This document shows positions 1 to 8,046 of a stretch of DNA of 15,541 nucleotides, in pieces (position 1 is the stretch's first letter; each line of letters begins with the position of its first letter). Location of the stretch: assembly GCA_030151635.1 (NCBI GenBank), contig JASLDF010000231.1, positions 1 to 15,541 of the forward strand, written 5' to 3'. The stretch comes from Bacteroides sp. GTDB taxonomy: Bacteria; Bacteroidota; Bacteroidia; Bacteroidales; Bacteroidaceae. The position numbers and the translations under genes are program-made. Below the pieces are notes generated by a model, which saw nothing but the letters and a program-made list of their open reading frames with translations, had not been told where the DNA came from and ran no database searches.

Positions 1-21
1 AGCACGTTCTTGCTCATTCAT
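1..21 (-). CDS. N-terminal fragment of an unidentified gene running off the left edge
   Basis: Only seven codons are visible, reading MNEQERA from an ATG at 21-19 toward the window edge. A second in-frame choice is not available, but an overlapping ATG at 17-15 in another frame would read MSKNV. The main support is a perfect Bacteroidota -7 box (TATCTTTG) at 57-50 on the same strand, which would start transcription roughly 20 bases before the ATG. Too little protein is visible to name a function. The gene would be divergent from the candidate RNA at about 250-445. Confidence 0.4.
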
Positions 22-249
22 AGGTAATTGTTTTAATATTGGTTAAAATCAAAGATAATTTTTATTTTGATAAGTAGAAATTTGTAGCCTTTAAATTAGC
101 AGAAAAAAAAGATTAATTATTATTTCTACACTAAATATTAATTCACATTACTTATTCCTTAGTGAATACTATTCCTTTGTAATCTAGTTAATTATGATAT
201 TAATAATAGTTGTAAATGAAATCGTTTCAAATGAATCTAATATTTCAAT
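22..249. other. AT-rich intergenic stretch
   Basis: Apart from the minus-strand promoter at 50-80 this stretch is very AT-rich, has stops in all frames and shows no gene. It must contain the promoter of the candidate RNA if that RNA is read on the plus strand, but no clear TTTG / TAnnTTTG pair was found; a TTG at 210-212 and an imperfect TAATATTTC at 238-246 are the nearest match. Confidence 0.5.
50..80 (-). promoter_or_regulatory. Candidate Bacteroidota promoter for the left-edge gene
   Basis: On the minus strand TATCTTTG (57-50) matches the TAnnTTTG -7 consensus exactly. A TTTC at 80-77, 19 bases upstream, is a weak -33 element (consensus TTTG). The expected start of transcription is near 43, leaving a short leader before the ATG at 21. 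Confidence 0.45.
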
Positions 250-445
250 AGCGTATCTATCCATATAAATTAACGTTGGTTAGGAAGAATACTTCGGACA
301 TCTACGCTCTTTTTATGCCCTCCCTGAGATGACTGTGTCTTCTTACTAAGGAGACACGCTTCTCTTTCAAAGGTAACTCGTTCTTCTCCCTAAGGTAATA
401 AATCTAGCTTTAGGGGTTTTGTAGGCTAGCTGTGGTAGAGGTATA
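250..445 (+). ncRNA. Candidate structured small RNA, 6S-like fold (orientation uncertain)
   Basis: This block is clearly richer in G and C than its flanks, has no coding potential and folds as a long rod. The tip is an 8-bp hairpin, 335-342 with 350-357, around a 7-base loop. Just outside it, GAGA 326-329 pairs with TCTC 361-364. A second imperfect helix pairs 280-291 with 382-393 (10 of 12 positions), and shorter outer pairings such as 261-265 with 431-435 are possible. A closing arm, an internal bubble and a terminal hairpin over about 190 bases are the general architecture of 6S RNA, and the CCCTGAG at 322-328 just before the tip recalls a similar stretch in E. coli 6S as remembered. Plus strand is preferred because a minus-strand transcript would start directly behind a terminator hairpin with no promoter visible. 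The 6S name is inference; the fold is seen. Confidence 0.4.
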
Positions 446-485
446 AAAAAAAGGTGAAATTAGTAAATTACTAATTTCACCCTTT
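443..485 (-). terminator. Terminator of the tkt-rpiB operon, possibly bidirectional
   Basis: A perfect 12-bp stem pairs 453-464 with 470-481 around a 5-base AAATT loop. Read on the minus strand it is followed by eight T residues (452-445), a textbook intrinsic terminator 25 bases after the rpiB stop. On the plus strand the T run is only three long, so termination of a plus-strand RNA here would be weaker. Confidence 0.8.
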
Positions 486-506
486 GTATTTAGTTGAAGT
501 ATCAAC

Positions 507-941
507 TTACCAATTGATCATTTTATTTAATCTATTTTGGTGTCTTCCACCTTCAAAATCTGTAGAGAAGAATTTTGTAAGAATTACATCCGCTTCTTCT
601 TCTGATAGGTATCTTCCTGGTAAAACCAATACATTTGCATTGTTGTGTAGTCTAGCTTGCTCTGCAATAGACTCGCACCAACATAGCGCAGAACGCACAC
701 CTTTATGTTTGTTCAGAGTCATGTTAATGCCGTTTCCTGTTCCACAAAGTGCAACACCTCGCTCAAAATCGCCAGCTTCAATAGCATTGGCAAGTGGGTG
801 TGCATAATCTGGATAATCACAACTAGCTGTAGAGTTAGTACCGAAGTCTTTTACTTCATAGCCATGTTCTTTAAGCCATTTTGCAACGTACGTTTTTAGT
901 TCAAAACCTGCATGATCAGAACATATTCCAATTAATTCCAT
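507..941 (-). CDS. rpiB: Ribose-5-phosphate isomerase B
   Basis: Cytosolic isomerase interconverting ribose 5-phosphate and ribulose 5-phosphate in the pentose phosphate pathway. The 144-residue length is normal for RpiB/LacAB proteins. Visible family marks are the N-terminal strand ending in SDHAG (residues 8-12), the catalytic cysteine C66 followed by the phosphate-binding loop GTGNG (67-71), H99 after the AEQARLHN segment, and R110 and R137 in the C-terminal half. The start lies 12 bases after the tkt stop, so the two are almost certainly one transcript, joining transketolase with the isomerase that feeds it. The strong hairpin at 453-481 ends the operon. LacA/LacB-type isomerases share the fold, but the pairing with tkt favours RpiB. 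Confidence 0.95.
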   Translation of the reverse strand: MELIGICSDHAGFELKTYVAKWLKEHGYEVKDFGTNSTASCDYPDYAHPLANAIEAGDFERGVALCGTGNGINMTLNKHKGVRSALCWCESIAEQARLHNNANVLVLPGRYLSEEEADVILTKFFSTDFEGGRHQNRLNKMINW

Positions 942-953
942 TTGTCTAATATA

Positions 954-2963
954 TTATAACATTGATTTAACTTGGTTGTACACGTTTTGTGCAGTAAAGC
1001 CTAATTTCTCATCCAACACAGTGTATGGAGCAGAGAAACCAAATGATTCTAGACCAAATACTTTACCATTGCTACCAACAAGACCAGCCAAGTTAACAGG
1101 AAGACCTGCAGTTAGACCAAAAATCTTAGCACCATGAGGTAAAACAGCTTCTTGATAAGCAGCATCTTGAGTTCTGAATAGACCTTCAGAAGGAGCAGAT
1201 ACGATACTTACTTTTACACCATCTTTACGTAATAAGTGAGCACCTTCAATCAATGTTGATACTTCAGAACCTGAAGCTACTAGAATGATATCTGGGTTTT
1301 TATCTGAGTCAGCAACAATATATGCACCTTTTGATGTACTTGCGTAATCATTACCAGCTGGTAGGTTCTTGATGTTTTGACGTGATAGGATTAAACCTGT
1401 AGGAGTTGAAACATTCTCCATAGCTAGTTTCCAAGCTTGAGTTGTCTCTTCAACATCTGCAGGACGAAGAACTAACATTGAGTTTTGACCTTTGTGGTTT
1501 TGAAGTTTTTCCATCAAACGAATTTGAGCTTCTTGCTCAACAGGTTCGTGTGTTGGTCCGTCTTCACCTACTCTAAATGCGTCGTGAGTCCAGATAAATT
1601 TAACAGGAAGTCCCATTAGAGCTGCCATACGGATAGCAGGTTTCATGTAGTCAGAGAATACAAAGAATGTAGCACATGCTGCATAAACACCACCGTGAAG
1701 TGACATACCAAGACATAGACAAGCCATTGTTAATTCAGAAACGCCTGCTTGAAGGAATGCACCTGAGAAATCGTCTTTTTTGAAAGCGTGAGTTTTCTTA
1801 AGGAAACCATCGGTTTTATCTGAATTTGATAAATCGGCAGAAGAAACAATCATGTTTTCTACTTTTTCAGCTAGTGTTGAAAGTACAGTTGCCGATGCCG
1901 CTCTAGTTGCCGCATTTTCTTTTTGAACAATGCTGCTCCAATCAATATCTGCTGGTTTTCCAGAGAAGAATTGTTTTTTCTTAGCTGCTAGTTCAGGATT
2001 CTTTTTAGCCCATTCTGCTTCGGCTGCTTGTTTTGCACCTGCAATTTTCTTAAGCTCTTCTGCACGTTTGCTGTAAAGCTCTTGAACTTCTGGGAATATA
2101 GTAAATGGATTCTTTGCGTCTCCACCTAAATTTTCAATTGATTTGATGTAAGCATCACCACCCAATGGAGAACCATGAGTAGAACAGTTTGCTTCGTTGC
2201 TAGTGCCATCTGCCTTTAGTGCACCTTTACCCATAATTGTTTTACCAATAATAAGTACGGGTTGTCCTTTTACAGCTTTAGCATCTGTCAAGGCTTTTCT
2301 TATTTCTTCAGAATCATTACCATTGATAGTGACAACTTTCCAGCCCCAAGCTTCATACTTCATGGCTACATTTTCACTAGTAACGTCTTCTGTGTCTGTT
2401 GATAATTGAACATCGTTAGAGTCATAGAACATAACAATGTTGTCTAGGCCTAAGTGACCTGCAATACGTCCACCACCTTGTGATATTTCTTCTTGAATAC
2501 CACCATCAGAAATATAGATGTAAATGGTTTGGTCCATAATTTCACCAAGACGAGCTTTAAGGAATTTAGCAGCAATTGCAGCACCAATACCAAAAACATG
2601 TCCTTGTCCCAATGGTCCAGAAGTATTTTCAATACCTCTCATAATGTCTAATTCAGGGTGTCCTGGAGTTGGACTATCCCATTGACGGAATTGTTTTAAT
2701 TCATCAATAGAGAATTTACCAGTCAGTGCTAGTGTTGAATACAACATTGGCGACATATGACCTGGATCTAGGAAGAAACGGTCACGGCTTTCCCATTTTG
2801 GATTACTTGGATCATAAATTAAAAACTCAGAGAATAGTACATTAATAAAATCTGCACCTCCCATTGCACCACCTGGGTGTCCGGAATTGGCTTTTTCAAC
2901 CATAGATGCAGCTAATATTCTGATGTTATCAGCAGCACGGTTCATTAATTTTGGGGTATTCAT
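954..2963 (-). CDS. tkt: Transketolase
   Basis: Thiamine-diphosphate enzyme moving two-carbon ketol units between sugar phosphates in the non-oxidative pentose phosphate pathway. The single 669-residue chain has the three usual parts: a TPP-binding domain with SGHPGG (27-32), GPLGQG (116-121) and the cofactor motif SDGGIQEE (152-159) ending at the DSND segment (181-184); a pyrimidine domain with the catalytic glutamate E410 in VSELTM and the FRVGEDGPTHEP loop (463-474); and a C-terminal domain. The first residue of the TPP motif is S rather than the textbook G of GDG. The frame is open up to an ATG at 3083, but the ATG at 2963 is chosen because the conserved domain begins right after it and a promoter box at 2995-2988 lies inside the longer version. 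It is followed by rpiB 12 bases on. Confidence 0.95.
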   Translation of the reverse strand: MNTPKLMNRAADNIRILAASMVEKANSGHPGGAMGGADFINVLFSEFLIYDPSNPKWESRDRFFLDPGHMSPMLYSTLALTGKFSIDELKQFRQWDSPTPGHPELDIMRGIENTSGPLGQGHVFGIGAAIAAKFLKARLGEIMDQTIYIYISDGGIQEEISQGGGRIAGHLGLDNIVMFYDSNDVQLSTDTEDVTSENVAMKYEAWGWKVVTINGNDSEEIRKALTDAKAVKGQPVLIIGKTIMGKGALKADGTSNEANCSTHGSPLGGDAYIKSIENLGGDAKNPFTIFPEVQELYSKRAEELKKIAGAKQAAEAEWAKKNPELAAKKKQFFSGKPADIDWSSIVQKENAATRAASATVLSTLAEKVENMIVSSADLSNSDKTDGFLKKTHAFKKDDFSGAFLQAGVSELTMACLCLGMSLHGGVYAACATFFVFSDYMKPAIRMAALMGLPVKFIWTHDAFRVGEDGPTHEPVEQEAQIRLMEKLQNHKGQNSMLVLRPADVEETTQAWKLAMENVSTPTGLILSRQNIKNLPAGNDYASTSKGAYIVADSDKNPDIILVASGSEVSTLIEGAHLLRKDGVKVSIVSAPSEGLFRTQDAAYQEAVLPHGAKIFGLTAGLPVNLAGLVGSNGKVFGLESFGFSAPYTVLDEKLGFTAQNVYNQVKSML

Positions 2964-2987
2964 ATTTGATCTATTTAAGTTGTAAGG

Positions 2988-3019
2988 CAAAGATAAGATT
3001 TTGTACTCAAGATTGCCAA
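2988..3019 (-). promoter_or_regulatory. Promoter of tkt-rpiB
   Basis: Minus-strand TATCTTTG (2995-2988) is a perfect TAnnTTTG -7 box, with TTGG (3019-3016) 20 bases upstream as the -33 element. Transcription would begin near 2981, giving a leader of under 20 bases before the ATG at 2963. This position settles the tkt start. Confidence 0.6.
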
Positions 3020-3102
3020 CTTTGTTTACTTTAGAATTTATATCATTAAAACTTAAAACAAGGTGAAATGTTTTGAAGTTCACATTTAATGTGGTTTTTA
3101 TA

Positions 3103-3136
3103 CATAAAAAAAGAGGGACTGCGTTAGTCCCTCTTT
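3103..3136 (-). terminator. Terminator of the galM-permease-galK operon
   Basis: A perfect 11-bp stem pairs 3110-3120 with 3126-3136 around a GCGTT loop. On the minus strand it is followed by a run of seven T residues. It sits 13 bases after the galK stop and separates this operon from the tkt promoter. Confidence 0.85.
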
Positions 3137-3149
3137 CAAATAATATGTA

Positions 3150-4304
3150 TTAAGCCAATTTTCTAGAGCCGTCAGAGATGATGACATCATAAACTTTCGG
3201 TTCATGACCATACTTCTCTTTGAATGCCTCTTTTGTTGTTTCTAGGAAGTTGTCGTATAAATCATCTTTAACAAGATTGATTGTGCAACCACCAAAACCA
3301 CCGCCCATAACACGTGAGCCAGTAACTCCACATTTTTTAGCACAGTCGTTAAGGTAATCTAGCTCATCACAGCTCACTTCGTAAAGCTTGCTCATACCGT
3401 GGTGAGTTTCATACATCTTTTGACCAACGGTTTCGATGTCGCCGCTACCTAGAGCTTCACAAACATCAAGAACACGTTGAACTTCTTCGATAACATATTC
3501 AGCTCTCATGAAATCTTCTGCCGATACGTTGTTTTTAACAGCGTTAAGCATATCCATTGACGCATCTCTTAAGAATTCTACTTTAGGATGTGTTTTTTGG
3601 ATTTCAGCAACCACACGTTCGCAACTTTCACGACGTTTGTTGTATGCCGAAGATGCTAACTCGTGTTTAACTACTGAATCTAGAAGTACTAATTTGTATC
3701 CTTTGATGTTGAATGGGAAGTATTCAAATTCAAGAGAACGGCAATCCAATCTCATTAAATGATCTTTCTTACCAAACACAGATGCAAATTGGTCCATGAT
3801 ACCACATTTAACACCAACATATTTGTGTTCTGTAGCTTGACCTACTTTAGCAAGTTCGAATTTGTCGATTTTATTGTCGCCAAATAAATCGTTTATTGCA
3901 AAAGCAAAAGTGCTTTCAAGTGCAGCAGAAGAAGACATACCTGCTCCCAAAGGCACATCGCCAGAGAATGCAGTATCGAAACCTTCTACTTTAACTCCTC
4001 TTTCCATCATTTCCATGCATACACCATAGATGTATTTAGCCCATGATTCTTTAGGAGCTTTATCTTTTACAAGTTCAAAAACAGAACATTCATTTAAGTC
4101 AATAGCAAAAGCTTGTACTTTATTAGTTCCATTAGGTCTGATTTCTGCAATCATACCTTTATCAATAGCACCAGGGAATACGAAACCTCCGTTGTAGTCT
4201 GTGTGTTCACCAATTAGGTTAATACGACCTGGAGATGTATATACTGATCCTTTAGCTTGATTGAATTGTTCTGAAAAATGTTTTCTAACTTCTTCTGTTT
4301 TCAT
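3150..4304 (-). CDS. galK: Galactokinase
   Basis: GHMP-family kinase that uses ATP to phosphorylate alpha-galactose at C1, the first committed step of the Leloir pathway. All three family motifs are present in 384 residues, the usual length: the galactose-binding signature GRINLIGEHTDYNGG (26-40) with R27, E33, H34 and D36; the nucleotide loop PLGAGMSSSAALE (118-130); and the C-terminal GGGFGG. The catalytic base is D171 in GIMDQFAS. It is the last gene of a three-gene operon, 21 bases after the sugar permease, and is followed by a strong terminator. No galT or galE accompanies it, so the next Leloir steps must be encoded elsewhere. Confidence 0.95.
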   Translation of the reverse strand: MKTEEVRKHFSEQFNQAKGSVYTSPGRINLIGEHTDYNGGFVFPGAIDKGMIAEIRPNGTNKVQAFAIDLNECSVFELVKDKAPKESWAKYIYGVCMEMMERGVKVEGFDTAFSGDVPLGAGMSSSAALESTFAFAINDLFGDNKIDKFELAKVGQATEHKYVGVKCGIMDQFASVFGKKDHLMRLDCRSLEFEYFPFNIKGYKLVLLDSVVKHELASSAYNKRRESCERVVAEIQKTHPKVEFLRDASMDMLNAVKNNVSAEDFMRAEYVIEEVQRVLDVCEALGSGDIETVGQKMYETHHGMSKLYEVSCDELDYLNDCAKKCGVTGSRVMGGGFGGCTINLVKDDLYDNFLETTKEAFKEKYGHEPKVYDVIISDGSRKLA

Positions 4305-4325
4305 AATATAAAATAGTATTAAGAA

Positions 4326-5621
4326 TTACTTAACAGGAATATCTGTATTTACGTTTCTGTATCCTACTGCTGCATAGTAAATTAGGAATGCAATACAAGC
4401 TAGGATTACCCAGAAGCTTTCTACGAAACCAATATAGTCTGCAACTACACCTTGAACCAATGGAATGATACCACCACCACAAACAAGTACCATAAAGATA
4501 CCAGAAGCAGCCTCTGTATATTTACCAAGTCCTTCTACTGCAAGGTTGAAAATACCACCCCACATAACCGAAGTACACAATCCACAAAGGATTAAGAAAG
4601 CAACTTTCAATGGTACATTAGCCATACCGAATGAAATATCACTTAAGAATACTGGCATACCAACAGTTGTATCAGCAGGGCTAAAGATAGATAGCAATAC
4701 AAACACAGCAGCTAAAGAAGCTGTAGCACCTAACATTGCTCTACTTGAAATTTTAGCACCAAATGCACCACCTAATAGACGGCCAATAAGCATTAAGAAC
4801 CAGTAAGTACCTACAATAGATCCTGCAATAGTTGTATCCATGTGAAGACCACCTTCTGCTGGAGTAGATGTCATATAAAGGTTTGCAAAGTTTGGAATAC
4901 CAACTTCAATACCTACGTAAACGAAAATTGCGATAGCACCAAAGATAAAGTGTCTGAAAGAAAGTGGGCTATGTTTTTCTTTTATATGATTTTGGTGATC
5001 TGCTTTCTCTTGAGCTAAACGTGGCTCAGGAATATTCACAAAGTAAAGTACGATGAATACTAGCAAGAAGATACCCATTGCTAGGAATAGAGCAGGGTTA
5101 GCATCTTTAATTGTTGGTTGTGCAGCGTTACCAATTAAATAACCTACAAGAACTGGAACAATTGTAGCATTTAATGAGTTGAATGATCCACCAATTTGGA
5201 TTAATTGGTTACCTGTTTTACCACCACCACCAAGTGTGTTAAGCATCGGGTTAACTACGGCATTAAGCATACACATAGCGAAACCTGATACAAAGGCACC
5301 AGCTAAATAAATAGCAAAGCTACCAGCACTACCAGATAGGAATTGAATACCTACACCTACGAATCCTACAGTTACAGCAATAAGGGCTGTTTTTTTGTAA
5401 CCTACTCTTTGAAGTAAGATACCTGAAGGGATACCCATAAAGGCATAAGCAATAAAGTTGGCTGCATTACCCAATTGCGACATAAGGTTTGATGCACCAA
5501 ACTGATTTTTTACAATGATCCCCATCGGATTTTGAAGTCCAGTGACAAAGGATATCATACCAAATAAAGCTATCATCATAATGATAGGCAATACGTAATT
5601 TTGGTTCTGTTTAGTAGACAT
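4326..5621 (-). CDS. FucP/GluP-type sugar:proton symporter (MFS), probably glucose/galactose
   Basis: Twelve-helix inner-membrane permease of the fucose/galactose/glucose branch of the major facilitator superfamily, 431 residues. Features of the branch are the TGLQNP segment in helix 1 (27-32), the loop 2-3 motif GIPSGILLQRVGYKK (63-77), the helix 4 stretch LNAVVNPMLNTLGG (119-132), and a long charged central loop with HQNHIKEKH between the two six-helix halves. Hydrophobic segments run throughout, ending in a short cytoplasmic tail. The gene lies between galM and galK, the same order as the Bacteroides galactose locus, so galactose and glucose are the likely substrates. The exact sugar cannot be read from sequence alone; fucose remains possible by family but not by context. 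Confidence 0.9.
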   Translation of the reverse strand: MSTKQNQNYVLPIIMMIALFGMISFVTGLQNPMGIIVKNQFGASNLMSQLGNAANFIAYAFMGIPSGILLQRVGYKKTALIAVTVGFVGVGIQFLSGSAGSFAIYLAGAFVSGFAMCMLNAVVNPMLNTLGGGGKTGNQLIQIGGSFNSLNATIVPVLVGYLIGNAAQPTIKDANPALFLAMGIFLLVFIVLYFVNIPEPRLAQEKADHQNHIKEKHSPLSFRHFIFGAIAIFVYVGIEVGIPNFANLYMTSTPAEGGLHMDTTIAGSIVGTYWFLMLIGRLLGGAFGAKISSRAMLGATASLAAVFVLLSIFSPADTTVGMPVFLSDISFGMANVPLKVAFLILCGLCTSVMWGGIFNLAVEGLGKYTEAASGIFMVLVCGGGIIPLVQGVVADYIGFVESFWVILACIAFLIYYAAVGYRNVNTDIPVK

Positions 5622-5655
5622 GATTAATTGATTAGTTTATTTTAATTATTGATAT

Positions 5656-6750
5656 TTATTTAATAGAAAATTCGTAAACCGTAGTTTGTTTGTATTCTTC
5701 TCCTGGATTTAATACAGCAGTAGGGAAATATGGACGGTTAGGTGTATCTGGGAAGCGTTGTGCTTCAAAGCAAAGTGCACTTCTTGCAGGGAATGTTGCT
5801 CCATGTGCTCCTTTGAATCCTCCCAACCAATTTCCAGTGTAGAATTGTACACCAGGTTCCGTTGTTTTTACAGTTAGCATTCTGCCCGATTTCGGATCGT
5901 AGCAAGTTGCAGCTTCTGTTAATAAATTCGCTTCTTTTTTATTTAATACGTAGCAATGGTCGTATCCAGCTCCAAATTTAGTTTGATCATAATCAGCATT
6001 AATCTCTTTGCCCACGACTTTCGCTGTAGTAAAATCCATTGGAGTATCTTTTACAGATTTGATTTCGCCTGTTGGAATGGATACATTATCCATTGGTGTA
6101 AAGAAGTCTGCGTTAATTGTAACAATATTGTCTTCTATCGTTGGGGTTGGGTTAGCAATTCCTGCTAAATTAAAAAATGCATGATTCGTTAAATTAACTA
6201 CTGTAGACTGATCTGTTGTAGCTTTGTATTTAATGATTAATGCATTTTTAGTATTATCAAGCTGATAAATAATTTCTGTAGTTAAATTGCCTGGATAGCC
6301 TTCTTCGCCATCCTTAGATAAATATGAAAGTTTTAAAGTACGTTGGTCAATTTGTTCAGCGTCCCAAATTCTAGCATGAAAGCCTGTAGGACCACCATGA
6401 AGGGCATTTGGACCATTGTTAATAGCCAATTTAAATTCTTTTCCATTTAAAGTAAAATGACCTTTAGCGATTCTGTTGGCATAACGACCCACGGCTGTGT
6501 TTAGGAATGGTTCGGGGCAGTGTAAGATATCTTCCATACTGCTATGGCCTAATATAACATTGTTATATTGGTTGTTTTTATCAGGAACCATGATGGATAA
6601 TAGGGTGCAACCATAATTAGTTACGGCAACTTCCATTCCTAAATCGTTGTGTAATAGGAATAAAGTGCTCTCTTTACCATTCATTTTAGTTTTGAAATCT
6701 TCAACTCTTAGGTTGGATAGATTTTTAAAATCCTTATCAGTGTTTTCCAT
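5656..6750 (-). CDS. galM: Aldose 1-epimerase (galactose mutarotase)
   Basis: Converts beta-galactose to the alpha anomer needed by galactokinase. The 364-residue protein carries every active-site residue expected of GalM: R93 in GRYANRI, the acid H118 in NALHGG, H190 in NLTNHAFFNL, D264 in GYDHCY, and the catalytic base E329 in ALCFEAQRFPDTPN. No signal peptide or lipobox is visible, so it should act in the cytoplasm, unlike the exported mutarotases some Bacteroidota have. It is first in the operon, 34 bases ahead of the permease, and its promoter lies in the region shared with the divergent manA. The ATG is preceded by a run of C rather than a ribosome-binding site, which is common in this phylum. 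Confidence 0.95.
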   Translation of the reverse strand: MENTDKDFKNLSNLRVEDFKTKMNGKESTLFLLHNDLGMEVAVTNYGCTLLSIMVPDKNNQYNNVILGHSSMEDILHCPEPFLNTAVGRYANRIAKGHFTLNGKEFKLAINNGPNALHGGPTGFHARIWDAEQIDQRTLKLSYLSKDGEEGYPGNLTTEIIYQLDNTKNALIIKYKATTDQSTVVNLTNHAFFNLAGIANPTPTIEDNIVTINADFFTPMDNVSIPTGEIKSVKDTPMDFTTAKVVGKEINADYDQTKFGAGYDHCYVLNKKEANLLTEAATCYDPKSGRMLTVKTTEPGVQFYTGNWLGGFKGAHGATFPARSALCFEAQRFPDTPNRPYFPTAVLNPGEEYKQTTVYEFSIK

Positions 6751-6807
6751 GGGGTGCTTTTATTGTAATAAAATACATGCAAATAAAGATAAATTAAACT
6801 GGACTCC

Positions 6808-6838
6808 CAAATATATTTATCTAAATAAAAACAAGAAA
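6808..6838 (-). promoter_or_regulatory. Promoter of galM operon
   Basis: Minus-strand TATATTTG (6815-6808) is a perfect TAnnTTTG -7 box. A TTTC (6838-6835) lies 19 bases upstream, with a TTG at 6834-6832 as an alternative weaker -33. The leader to the galM ATG would be about 50 bases. No clear operator repeat was found in it. Confidence 0.5.
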
Positions 6839-6941
6839 CAGTGCACAATTATTAAAATTTCTTTGTAATTGGTTCGTGGAATGGGAAAATTCTTAATTCG
6901 TATTTTTTTATTCTAGAACGGTCAACTTCTGATATTTTTTG

Positions 6942-6949
6942 TATGTTTG
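6942..6949 (+). promoter_or_regulatory. Candidate -7 box for manA
   Basis: TATGTTTG fits the Bacteroidota -7 consensus and would give a leader of about 40 bases before manA. No good TTTG lies at the -33 distance, so the call rests on the -7 box alone. The AAGGA at 6989-6993 upstream of the ATG is one of the few Shine-Dalgarno-like sites in the window. Confidence 0.4.
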
Positions 6950-6995
6950 TGAGGTAAAAAAATATTAATACTAATATTAAAAATAAGTAAGGAAA

Positions 6996-7967
6996 ATGTA
7001 TCCGTTTAAATTTGAACCACTTTTAAAACAAACCCTTTGGGGAGGTGAAAAAATCGTACCCTATAAACATTTAGTTGATAAAGTAGATAGAGTAGGAGAA
7101 AGTTGGGAGATATCAGGTGTAGAGGGCGACGAATCTGTTGTTGCATCGGGTCCTGACAAAGGTTTAACATTAACTGAGCTTGTTCGTAGACATAGAGGAG
7201 AGCTTGTTGGTGAAGATAACTATGTGACTTTTGGAGAGAAATTTCCATTGTTGATTAAGTTTATTGATGCAAAGCAAGACTTGTCTATTCAAGTACACCC
7301 AGATGATGTATTAGCTAAGAAACGTCACAATTCGTTTGGAAAAACTGAAATGTGGTACGTTATTGATGCAGATAAAGGTGCTAAATTACGTTCAGGTTTC
7401 TCAAAAGAAATTACTCCTGCCGAGTACAAAGATATGGTGGCAAAAGATACCATATGTGATGCGCTTCAAGAGTATGAAATTAATGCGGGTGATGTCTTTT
7501 TCTTACCTGCTGGTCGTGTACATAGTATTGGTGCTGGCTCGTTCATTGCTGAAATCCAGCAAACATCAAATATTACATATCGTATTTACGACTTTAATCG
7601 TAAAGATGCAAATGGTAACACACGTGAGCTTCATACTGAATTGGCTAAAGATGCCATTGATTATGAGGTGTTAAATGATTACCGTACAGACTACGAACAA
7701 GTTAAAGATGAACCAGTAGAACTTGTGGCTTGTCCATATTTTACTACTTCTTTGTATGACTTGACAGAAGAGGTTACTTGTGATTATGCAGAGCTAGATT
7801 CTTTTATAATCTTGATTTGTACTGAAGGAGCTTGTGAACTTGTTGATAACGAAGGTAATGAAGTGTCGCTAAAAGCTGGCGAAACTATATTGTATCCTGC
7901 AACCGTTGAAGAGGTTACGATTAAACCAAGTGAAAGTGGTGTTAAGCTACTTGAAACTTATGTTTAA
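6996..7967 (+). CDS. manA: Mannose-6-phosphate isomerase, class I
   Basis: Zinc-dependent cupin enzyme that interconverts mannose 6-phosphate and fructose 6-phosphate, linking glycolysis to GDP-mannose and to mannose use. The zinc ligands are all visible: Q99 and H101 in IQVHPDD, E118 in KTEMWYV, and H176 in AGRVHSIGAG. The YRIYDFNR segment (195-202) carries the expected active-site arginine. At 323 residues it is the short, Bacillus/Bacteroidota-type form without the long helical insertion of enteric ManA. It is transcribed alone, divergent from the galactose operon and closed by the palindromic terminator just downstream. The start is supported by an AAGGA sequence a few bases before the ATG. 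Confidence 0.95.
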   Translation: MYPFKFEPLLKQTLWGGEKIVPYKHLVDKVDRVGESWEISGVEGDESVVASGPDKGLTLTELVRRHRGELVGEDNYVTFGEKFPLLIKFIDAKQDLSIQVHPDDVLAKKRHNSFGKTEMWYVIDADKGAKLRSGFSKEITPAEYKDMVAKDTICDALQEYEINAGDVFFLPAGRVHSIGAGSFIAEIQQTSNITYRIYDFNRKDANGNTRELHTELAKDAIDYEVLNDYRTDYEQVKDEPVELVACPYFTTSLYDLTEEVTCDYAELDSFIILICTEGACELVDNEGNEVSLKAGETILYPATVEEVTIKPSESGVKLLETYV

Positions 7968-7987
7968 TATATAATTTAATTATAAAT

Positions 7988-8020
7988 AAAAAAGCGTATT
8001 GAATTCAATACGCTTTTTTT
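7988..8020. terminator. Bidirectional terminator between manA and the envelope trio
   Basis: A perfect palindrome centred between 8003 and 8004 includes a 22-base core (7993-8014) flanked by A residues on the left and T residues on the right, so it forms the same hairpin with a T run on either strand. It lies 20 bases after manA and 27 bases after the end of the convergent 89-residue gene, and can serve both. Confidence 0.85.
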
Positions 8021-8046
8021 ATATCTTTTCCGAAACTGGAAATGGG

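Noticed and set aside
484..807. Open plus-strand frame of 107 codons opposite rpiB
   Set aside because: It lies fully antisense to a well-supported rpiB, starts inside the terminator region and encodes no recognisable protein.
2964..3083. Upstream ATG at 3083 as the start of transketolase
   Set aside because: The added 40 residues have no family match and contain the likely promoter; the conserved domain starts just after the ATG at 2963.
6647..6868. Plus-strand frame of 73 codons across the galM start
   Set aside because: Half of it is antisense to galM and the rest runs through the galM promoter; the peptide is low-complexity and lysine-rich at its end.
7988..8020. Perfect palindrome as a regulator binding site
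   Set aside because: Its A and T flanks and its position between two convergent gene ends explain it fully as a bidirectional terminator.
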